From the NCBI RefSeq assembly GCF_000787575.1, contig NW_012236516.1, forward strand, positions 546,979 to 610,978: a DNA stretch of 64,000 nt. Direction: 5' to 3'. Below the pieces are notes generated by a model, which had not been told where the DNA came from, made no database searches, and worked only from the letters and a program-made list of their open reading frames with translations. Positions within the stretch are counted from its first letter, which is position 1; every line of letters begins with the position of its first letter. The DNA is from Acytostelium subglobosum LB1. Its lineage: Eukaryota; Evosea; Eumycetozoa; Acytosteliales; Acytosteliaceae. This document shows positions 55,770-64,000 of this stretch, in pieces. The translations under genes were made by a program, and so were the position numbers.

Positions 55770-58700
55770 ATGACATATAAGATAAGGTTATGTATATTTA
55801 TCATATTGATGGTGATGGTGACGTGTCAAGACCAGGCCCAAGACCAACAACACCAAGTCAACGATCAATCAGAGACGACATCAACATCAACAATAACAAC
55901 AACAACAACAACAAATATAGAGGATGTTAAATATATAAGTGATTGGAAATGGACACCTCATGATCAGTTCGCAGTTGTGAATGTGGTGTCAACGGTGGAG
56001 TCATTCATGAGTGGCCAGTTCAAAGATAGATTGACAGAGTATGCTTCAACTAGATTTGGTGATGAGATTAAAGAGATGATGAGGGGATCTGGAGCTGGAT
56101 ATGTAAAGATACCCCAAGAGGATATACCCGAGATTGTTGGTGCTGAGGAGTCTATCAAGTCATTCGTTCATCTGGCTCACACCTATGATCTCGTGGCCAA
56201 GTCCACGGCCTTTGAACTTATTGCATTTGGAGTCTTTGGTGGCCGCTTCAAAACACATCATGCACGATACATCCATCTTTGGACGCACTATGATCAGATC
56301 AAGTTTCAATACCTCCAATCAAACGTTGTTTTGGAGGCCAACAACATTGATGAACTCGATCATTTCATGATGTACCTCTGTGCCAGTCCTACGATATATG
56401 GTACGCCACCTGCTGGTGATGGAGCCATCGCTGGCGCTGGAGGTGGTACTGATGCGCCACCACCATCATACTCATTATACCCATACTCATTGTCAATGGA
56501 AGTGATGAACCAGCATTTGTTAAAGATCAAGGCGATGATCAAGGCGTCACAGGTTGTCAAGTCATTCCAAACTGTGCCATTCAAAGAGTTGTTGGTCTCC
56601 CATCGTATTCACTATCATATGCTTCAGAATGATTGGTTCCCAGAGCTCAACCAACAGGCCACTAATATATTAAGTGATGGACTATCAGAGGTGGTCAAGG
56701 CAGTTGATACTATGAAGTTGTATCTAAGTGATGGACACACATTTGACGAGGCCACACGCACTTTGGTATTCCGCACCATTGCCTTTGGAGTTTATAACGA
56801 TGTATCATTCTTCCGTCGATCACCCAGGGCCGTCATACTCTTAAAGACATTCGATTCAGTTCAAGGCTCCATTCGAACAGAATCAAACTACCAATGCCAA
56901 TGTCGAAGTAATGCACAATCTCCTTAGAGTCATCCAAGCTGACTCACTATCATTTGGCAATCCAATCGATGGCTACCCTCAGTCCAAGCCACAACTCATC
57001 GTTGAACAGCTTCCACCTCAACCCTCGCCCTCGCCCTCAGCCCCTCCAACTCCACCTACCACCACTCAATCAACTTCACCAGACTCATCAGCCCCTGCTC
57101 AAACCCAAGCCCCAGCCCCAACCCCAAACGTCCATACCAAGCAATGGCCTGCCGAGAGCAACTATGTGCGATCATATACAGAGGTGATAGAGTTGAACAA
57201 ACATAACTTTGATCGAGCGATCGAGGAGAATGACTTTGTATTTGTATTGTTCTATGCGCCATGGTGTGCACGCTCACAGTCACTCTATCACGAGGTGGAC
57301 GAGGCAAGACGTCTGTACAACTACACAGATATACCAGTGTTGTTTGCACGAGTCAACTGTGCAAGTAATCTGGAACTACGCGATAAACAATCGATTGCAG
57401 GCTATCCAGTCATCCAACTCTATCGACGATATGGTGGCAATGTCATCCCACGTGGACCAACACACCCCGACAACCTGGCTGCAACGATACGCGCGGCCAC
57501 ATTCGCGCCAATCACACTACTTCTCGACAAGGACGACCTTGATGATTACATGTGGAGCATGCCACATGCCATCTATGGAGTGTTTCCAAACAATGCCACG
57601 CCAGAGTATCACAAGTTCCAATTCATCTCTGATCGACTGGCATACCGCGTACCAATCGCACTCATCAACGACACATCACTGGCTCAAATCATGTTTGAAT
57701 CGATCGATCAGCCTCCTCCATACCAAGGTATCATCCACGCCATTGCCTCTGAAGGTGTCTATGAACTCAATCGATGTCATGATGATCCAGCCCAGATATT
57801 CAGATGGATGACACAGACTCAACCCGCGGTTGTAAGTGTTGGAACAACCTCCATATCCAGTCGCAAGTCCATACTCACTCACTCACTCTATCAATCAATC
57901 GATCAATCAATCAAACAGTTTGAATTGTCACCAGAGTCATTACATCGATTTGCTACTGCATTGCCAAACATTGTGTTGTTCATCAACTATACAGAGTACT
58001 CGACAAATGTGTTGGTGGAGAACAAGACATACTCTCCAGAATTAATGACACTCTACGATACAATGGATGAGTTTAGACAAACATTCCGCTTCTTCTATGC
58101 TGATGCGTAAGTATACATCAAACGAACGAATGATTGATTGATGGAGTTGTACTGACGACTCAAACAAATATAGTGAGATGACAAGAGACTTTGCAGACAA
58201 ACTTGGTATCACAACTTTACCAGGATTGGCGATTATTGATGTGCAGGCTGAGGAACATTACTTGTTCCCGACTTCGGAAGACATGCCGATAGACATTGTC
58301 AACCTACTTCAATTTATGAATGATTATCAATTATCCAAATTGACACCATATCGAAGGTCTGATAGTCTGTTGCCATCCTCACGACCTGGAGCAAACCACG
58401 TGATCAAGGCCGTATACGACAGCTTTGAGGACGATGTGATCAAGTCAAACAGACTCTCATTGGTCTACTTTTACGTTCCATGTAAGTATCCTGTCTTGCG
58501 GGCTAGCTGACTGGCTGTGCAGGCTGACTTGGTCCAATCCACAATCACTAATCACATCACAACACAACACTTAGGGTGTGGATTCTGCAAGACAATGGGC
58601 ATACATTTTGCCGAGGCAGCGAGACAGTTGTCTGAACAAAGGTTGGACGTGGATGTGTTGGACTATGATTGTAGCACCAACTCATTGCCAAACATGCTGC

Positions 58701-59039
58701 GACATAGTATCGACGAGTATCCATACATTGCACTATTCCCAAGTGAGAATCCACATCAACCAATCGTTTACAATGGTAGTAGAAGTGTTGAATCCATCAT
58801 CAACTTTGTAAAGAAAGTCATACACGTTGAACAGAATAGGTAAGTAGCAGTGTAACCTCAACTCCATGTTTGGATGATTGACTGATTGATTGATTGATTG
58901 ATTGAATGAATGATCGGAAGACGACACTAACACATTCATATAATCAACAACAACAACAACAACCACCAACAGAAACAATGATATTATAGATATGAGAATC
59001 AACTCATTGGACTTGGCTGGACAAGTGTTGGACGTGTAG
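55770..59039 (+). CDS. TXNDC11-like secretory multi-thioredoxin-domain protein, one frame break
   Basis: Five exons: 55770-57831, 57919-58106, 58174-58481, 58575-58839, 58973-59039; about 962 residues. A signal peptide (MTYKIRLCIFIILMVMVTCQ) precedes a Thr-rich stretch and a helical domain. A Pro/Ser/Gln linker leads to a thioredoxin fold with VLFYAPWCARSQSLYHEVD, where CxxS replaces CxxC. Further thioredoxin-like folds lack cysteines (LAYRVPIALINDTSL; FRFFYADAEMTRDFADKLGI). The last has a full CGFC site at VYFYVPWCGFCKTMG. This order (CxxS-like first, several inert, active last) resembles TXNDC11, an ER folding factor. Exon 1 is one base over a multiple of three: the frame shifts at about 56855-56866, between LLKTFDSV and FKAPFEQNQ, with no intron possible. 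No KDEL or C-terminal anchor is seen. Confidence 0.72.
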
Positions 59040-59998
59040 TCCATCATATATATATATATAGAACCAGCCACAACAACACTCTCGAATCTGCACAGATCAA
59101 TTAGTGAACATGACATTGTGTCGACACCATTGGCAAGATTAGATCCATTCAGGTTTCACGTGAACATACAAGACAGTCAAATATAAACGCCAATGATGAA
59201 GAGGACCAACCCCAAAGGCCCAAACGAGGCCATGTCCCGAGAGCAGGCTTCGTCGTAGTCAACACCCAAGTTCCACCACACACCAGATCCAATCAATCAC
59301 ACACACACGTCGACTTCAAGTCACTTTCGACTTCTCAAGTCGAAAGTGCAAACGCAATCAAAATCAAAGGCAGGCGCCGACCTTACATCAGCATACTATC
59401 GATCCACATCCAAGACTGTAGACGAGGACACCACCTTTGACTCGCTTCTTATTTTAGCTCCCGCGCGAGCGACAACGCATTAACTTTGTGTTTGAAAAAT
59501 CATACGCCATTGCCATCAACAACGCGCCAACATCAAATCAAACATCATAATTAATTACAATTTAGATGGATGGATGGGTTCTTGTGACTGTGCATGTGAC
59601 CTCTGGATATGAAGTGAACTGACTGAGTGACCAACTTAGAACAAACAGAACAACATTAGTGCAGGCCGCGCCTTGTCCTGTCTCATTATTGCCATTCATT
59701 GTGGGGCGCACTTCACTGCATTCTTGCATTCCGTATGTCCTGTTTTTGGACAACGCGCATCCGCATCGCTTGGTCGTTGTCGTGATGTTCCACAACTGCC
59801 CCAAACCACCGACATCACATGTTTGGTAACAGCCATTTGTGGAGGTCAGCGTCATTCAAGTAATCGCATATTCATATACACACAAGACAGAGAGATAGAC
59901 TGACAGGTATATGATTGAGATATATAGATAGATATAAATATATAATATAAGTTTATCGAATATTGATTGATTGATGTTGACAGGATTACATTATTGGG
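59040..59998. other. Long intergenic region with a perfect hairpin
   Basis: 958 bp, the longest spacer after the one at 6.8 kb. It contains a perfect 12-base inverted repeat with a 3-base loop at 59322-59348, ACACACAC at 59298-59308, and TATAGATA repeats at 59918-59950. Frames of up to 97 codons occur on both strands but overlap one another and show no family features. The stretch 59640-59830 is relatively GC-rich. A non-coding transcript is possible but unproven. Confidence 0.4.
59322..59348. repeat. Perfect 12-bp inverted repeat with CTC loop
   Basis: CACTTTCGACTT at 59322-59333 and AAGTCGAAAGTG at 59337-59348 are exact reverse complements separated by CTC. In RNA this would be a strong hairpin on either strand. 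Confidence 0.85.
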
Positions 59999-61888
59999 AT
60001 GATGTGGAGACTGGATACAAACAATAACGAAGGTGTATCACCGTCACCACCATCACCACAATCACCATCACCGTCACAATCACCATCTCCAATTCAATCT
60101 AGTGCCAATCATACAATGACAACAACTACAACAACTACCTCTTCAATCATATCATCAACTTCAACAACACCATTGTTACAGTCACAAGCGGTACCAGAAC
60201 GACCAACACCTCCACGTCCTTTAATGCTCTTTGTTGAGGACACCATCCGTGCCTTATTCAGGAAGTATGAAACATCAGCCAAGTCTGTCATCCGACGAAA
60301 CATCCAGATAGTTCACAACTCAAACCAGATCAATCCTTCAATCCAAGAACACTTTGTAAGTCTCGGATAATTCAATCAATCAATCAAATAATTATTAACT
60401 CTATTAATCAATCAATCCATTAGAAAAGGAAGTATGAGTTGATCATAGCTAGGATAGAGGATAATCAAAGGTTCCTTAATTGGTTATTATCTGAACCAGG
60501 AAGCGATGTCGTCGAGAAACATAATGTGGACAGTCATAACAGTACCCCAGCGCTATCATCAACAACAACAACAACATCAATGTTGGAGACAGAGTTGACT
60601 CAGGATGAAGAGGAAATGTTTCCATCGGAATTCGATGATGTATTGATGAAGGAGAACAACACTTCATCAGACAGTTCAAATGACGAATCATACCAATCTG
60701 GCTCATCTTACCACGATGGATCATCATTCTCCTACCAGAGTTCAACTTCATCATCCTCACCCTCTCCCAAGAAATCCAAGAGCTCATCCAAACGTGGAGT
60801 TCGATGGGGACCCAACACCATCATTGACAAAGTACTCAATCTATTCTTACTAGTTGTCCGTGATTGGAGTTCAGAGGTATGTATTATCATCATTGATGGA
60901 TCAATTTTGAAGTTTAGTGAACTAACTTTGAATGATTGAATAGGGACTGGATGAGCGTGTACAAAGTTACAATCCATTTTATGCGAGTCTGGAAAGGTAC
61001 TACCCTAGCGTGGAACAACGTCGAGATATTAAGGTCATATGTCCTGGTGCAGGAATGGGTCGACTTCCATACGACATCTCAATGCTGGGATTCCACACAA
61101 CACTGAACGAGAACTCTCTATTCCTGATCGTGGCACTAAAGAGGATATTCTCTGGAGGGTATGTCTTCCCATCCATGGTCTCCATCCACTCAATCATATT
61201 AATTCTAACTCCAATCAAATCAATCAATTAGTGTGAATGATCTGAACTCTCAGACATTGTATCCATTCATACATCAGACCAAGAATATCACCGATGAACA
61301 TACGCAGACTAGAAGGATATTGATTCCAGACATTGCCATTGGTAGGAAGGATGAGCCAGGTGCCAATATGTCCTTTGCTTATGGTGACTTTTTCGATATA
61401 TATTCACCGCAGGTGTCGCCTGCACTCACGTCGTTGTCGACAACGACTATCACATCCAACAACACCAACATCAACGCTAACATCAACGCCAACCCCAACA
61501 CCTCGAACAAGTTCGACTGCATATGTTCCAGTTTCTTCATTGACACTGTTGAGAACATATTCACATTGATCGAGCGTTTCCATCTCATCCTGAACGTCGG
61601 CGGACTCTGGATGAACAATGGGCCGCTCCACTATCATCACGATGCGCTCACCTCCTTCCATCTCAACTCAACCGAGTTACTAGACATTGTTCGGTCCTAT
61701 AACTTTGAGATATTGGTATGTTTTGATTGATTGATCGATATCCATGATGATCATGATGTGCTAACATACACTACTTCGTGAACATGTAGGAGTACAAGTT
61801 GATTGATTGCCAGTACACCAAGAACAAGGACTCCTTGTTCCAAGCGATATTTAACTGTGTCTGGTTTATTGCCAGGAAGATCAAGTGA
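59999..61888 (+). CDS. Carnosine N-methyltransferase (CARNMT1/N2227 family)
   Basis: Five exons: 59999-60355, 60424-60876, 60944-61158, 61232-61715, 61790-61888; 535 residues. The enzyme methylates carnosine to anserine with S-adenosylmethionine in animals and yeast; the dictyostelid substrate is not known. Motifs: VICPGAGMGRLPYDISMLGF (SAM-binding GxGxGR), LYPFIHQTKNITDEHTQTR, PDIAIGRKDEPGANMSFAYGDF, CSSFFIDTVENIF and GGLWMNNGPLHYHH. These are the family signatures in order. Additions over the animal protein are a Ser/Pro/Thr-rich N terminus, a Ser/Glu-rich insert (about residues 140-225) and an Asn/Thr insert before FDCICSSFF. The first of two adjacent ATGs is used. Confidence 0.93.
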
Positions 61889-61972
61889 TCAATACAACAA
61901 CGATGTGATCGCATGTGTGTCTCCCAAACATTATATATTCATATATACTCGTTCACTGATTGATATTGTGAC

Positions 61973-62366
61973 TTAGACACCATAAGTCCAATCATAGTAC
62001 TTCTTAGCACTGTAGATTGTAGTTGCAGCTGCAGCACCAGCAACAAGACCACCAGGCATGATCTTTCCTGTCTTGATCGCTCTCTTACCCATGGTCGATG
62101 CCAAGATCAATGATATAACTGTTTGATTGATTGAATGAGAATGAATAAGGTCAGTCAATGAATGATTGAATGAATGAGTGAGACATGCCTGCAGTCATTC
62201 CATGACCCATCTGAGGATTCTTCTCAATGAGAACACCAGATGCAGTGTAGAGAAGTGCAAATGATGTACCAGCGACAAGACTTGGGATTGACTTTGCCTT
62301 TGCATAACCAATGATGCCTCCAGCCAATGTCAATGTAGCCATAGTATAGTTAATATGAGTGCTCAT
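61973..62366 (-). CDS. TMEM14-family small membrane protein
   Basis: Two exons, 62366-62189 and 62118-61973; 107 residues. It has the family's glycine-rich hydrophobic helices: LTLAGGIIGYAKA, SLVAGTSFALLYTASG, MTAGVISLILASTMGKR and KIMPGGLVAGAAAATTIYS. TMEM14 proteins lie in the mitochondrial inner membrane or plastid envelope, and TMEM14C helps move porphyrin in haem synthesis. The intron has a GC donor (CTGCAG|GCATGT) with a normal CAG acceptor. No GT donor nearby keeps the reading frame and the family motif TAGV. Confidence 0.88.
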
Positions 62367-62980
62367 TCTATCTATCTATCTCTATCTTTCTTGTATATTC
62401 TGAGTTTGAAGAGTAAGCACAGTTGGGCGGATGATGATGTTCATGTTGTTTGACACTTTGTTTGTGTGACAAGTGAACATTAGTTGTCAGATTCTCGAAC
62501 TTGGACATGTGGGGTCAGTTCCTTCAACAGAACCAAAAGAGGATAATAAAGAAAATGATTGGAGGGGTGGGGGCCGGAATAGTTCCAGATGATGACAAAA
62601 GTGATAAAAGAATACAGCACCACATGTTCCCCAATTGTCTCCAACTTGAGTACTGGGGTGGCCAGAAGAAACTTGACTTCTCAGATCGGACGAGATGAGG
62701 TATTATATTCTTTGTATGGCCGTATCCAACAGTATAATGTGTGGAACCAAGTCCTCGTTCAGAGTTTTCCAGTTTTTTGATCAGAAAGAAAAATATGAAG
62801 TTCAAAAAAAAAGAAAAAATATATTAATATTAACATCAATACCAATATTTACATTTATTCCAATGATGATAATAATAATTGATCGTTATTTGTGTGGACA
62901 TGGATGATGCTGTCGTGCAAGCTACCTGATTGATCCACATTTTTGATGATCAGTTGATCCATCCGTTTGGTGATGGAAGT
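62367..62980. other. Intergenic spacer
   Basis: 613 bp. It should hold the promoter of the TMEM14 gene and the 3' flank of the zinc-finger gene. Poly(A) and AATATTAATATTAAC runs lie at 62805-62835. Short frames between 62500 and 62800 overlap on both strands and look random. Confidence 0.4.
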
Positions 62981-64000
62981 TTATAACTTCTTATATTTCT
63001 TCCTCAATAACACCTTCTTGATCTTGCGGAGTCCTTGGCGTATCCTCTTCTTGATCGATTGAATGAATAATAAAAATGCTACAACTATTGCTGGTTGCGT
63101 CACTATGGTCTTTTGTTTGTCGTTGCCAGGTGTGACACTTGATGTAGTTGCAGGGGCCGTAGTCGTAGTCGTTGATGATGTTGATGATGTTGATGATGAA
63201 GTTGATGAAATTGATGAAGTAGACCTGTTCATCATGATACCGGATGATGAATGACGGAGTGTACTGAGCTCCTCATCCTTCTTCTCGATGACCTCTTGAA
63301 GTTGTGAGATCTTGTTCTTCATACGTTGCGCCTGGCACTCGTTGTCCAGATGGTACTTGATGTTCTCCTCGGTCTTGCCATAGTAGTAGCAACCATTCTC
63401 CTTATTGGGGCAGAAGCGACTGCTACAAAAGAACAAGTTGGTACTTGACTCCCACAGCTGATTCCTGTCTTCGACGTCCTGGGGATTGGCTGGCTCACTA
63501 CTTCCCTTTGTCAATGTGTTTGGCGTTATCGTAGTTGATGAAGGTCTAGGTGAGGTCTTGTTCGTAGAGTTCATGGTCGTGGTCGTATGATTGTTGATGT
63601 CCAGACAATCATCCTCTTCTTTGAGCACGGTGAATGAGTGTGAGCTGCTATCTCCACTGCCCGTGGAGAATGGAGATGATGGGGAGTGAAGCGATTCAAA
63701 GGGGGATGAGTTGCCACTTGATCGGTTACTATTGTTTGATGATGAGCGATTGCTGTTGTCCATCATGGCAGCCAGTTCTTCAGCTGATGAGTTGGGTGTA
63801 ATGTTCACTGTTTTGTTGTTGACAGGGTTGTATCGACATGTTTCCTCGTGGTTCTGCTTGCTGCCATAGCTGATTATGCTTCCACAACCATCTTGGCGAA
63901 CAAACAAATGTCCTCCCTTCTCTTGTACTCCGTATTTACAATAACATAATAATTGATCCAATTCATCTGATTGAGAGTTTTGAGTGTGGTAGTTGTGTGA
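62981..64000 (-). CDS. TRAF-type zinc-finger protein, N terminus off the right edge
   Basis: The frame is open from base 64000 to the stop at 62981, so 339 C-terminal residues are visible and any RING finger would lie outside. A TRAF-type zinc-binding segment (LLCYCKYGVQEKGG, CGSIISYGSKQNHEETCRY) is followed by a Ser/Asn-rich linker, a second Cys/His cluster (FFCSSRFCPNKENGCYYYGK, then HLDNEC) and a short coiled coil (KISQLQEVIEKKDEELSTL). The C terminus has one hydrophobic stretch (PAIVVAFLLFIQSI) and a strongly basic tail ending RKKYKKL. Dictyostelids have many such TRAF-like proteins. A membrane-attached C terminus is inferred. The TTG at 63961 is not a start. Confidence 0.75.
   Translation of the reverse strand, partial: SHNYHTQNSQSDELDQLLCYCKYGVQEKGGHLFVRQDGCGSIISYGSKQNHEETCRYNPVNNKTVNITPNSSAEELAAMMDNSNRSSSNNSNRSSGNSSPFESLHSPSSPFSTGSGDSSSHSFTVLKEEDDCLDINNHTTTTMNSTNKTSPRPSSTTITPNTLTKGSSEPANPQDVEDRNQLWESSTNLFFCSSRFCPNKENGCYYYGKTEENIKYHLDNECQAQRMKNKISQLQEVIEKKDEELSTLRHSSSGIMMNRSTSSISSTSSSTSSTSSTTTTTAPATTSSVTPGNDKQKTIVTQPAIVVAFLLFIQSIKKRIRQGLRKIKKVLLRKKYKKL

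Noticed and set aside
59562-59855. 97-codon frame in the 59-60 kb spacer
   Set aside because: Overlapping frames of similar length occur on both strands; there is no start context, splice partner or domain.

Overview
The window is nuclear DNA of a dictyostelid social amoeba, but not a very AT-rich species like D. discoideum. The evidence is compact intron-bearing genes (introns mostly 55-110 bp, GT-AG with GTAAGT/GTATGT donors), glutamine/asparagine/serine/threonine runs inside proteins, F-box-like proteins carrying FNIP repeats, and ComC/Tgr-like IPT/TIG cell-surface proteins, a set typical of Dictyostelia. Coding regions have clearly moderate GC. Introns and spacers are full of CAATCAAT/GATTGATT tetranucleotide runs. 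Two N bases (38049, 43344) and several one-base frame breaks in otherwise good genes show a draft-quality assembly. I saw no retroviral, Polinton, LINE or DNA-transposon gene, no rRNA or tRNA that I could support, and no CRISPR.

Layout. 1-4830: a degenerating cluster of an unrecognised lineage-specific family (one gene cut by the left edge, a broken multi-exon gene, a rearranged third copy). 4880-12680: housekeeping genes, namely acyl-CoA oxidase with an N-terminal PTS2-like signal, a Cut8/STS1-type proteasome tether, COX11 and TMEM33/Pom33. 12705-27040: four tandem minus-strand genes for ComC/Tgr-like membrane proteins with IPT/TIG and EGF domains, all with the same five-exon plan and all introns in phase 1. 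27644-36970: inositol polyphosphate kinase, a short RAB3GAP2-like protein, a SPRY-like protein and a PHD/HIRAN-like/SNF2/RING Rad5-type ATPase. 37130-40354: a gene relic, then an intact dynamin-like GTPase fused to a pseudokinase-like domain. 40418-48889: five tandem minus-strand FNIP-repeat genes. 49096-64000: a tail-anchored protein with three internal repeats, sphingosine-1-phosphate lyase, a large luminal/extracellular single-pass protein, ubiquitin-L40, a TXNDC11-like multi-thioredoxin protein, carnosine N-methyltransferase, TMEM14 with a GC-AG intron, and a TRAF-type zinc-finger gene cut by the right edge.

How they work together. Most single-copy genes are unrelated housekeeping functions (peroxisomal beta-oxidation, lipid signalling, ER and nuclear-envelope membranes, mitochondrial copper delivery, secretory folding, DNA-damage tolerance). 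The accessory content is three tandem or duplicated families: the N-terminal cluster, the IPT/TIG-EGF surface proteins and the FNIP proteins. The surface-protein array is the best candidate for a recognition or adhesion locus. The GTPase-pseudokinase fusion, with its decayed neighbour copy, is the most unusual single protein. Gene packing is tight: several convergent pairs lie 24-105 bp apart and some divergent pairs share 240-500 bp promoters.
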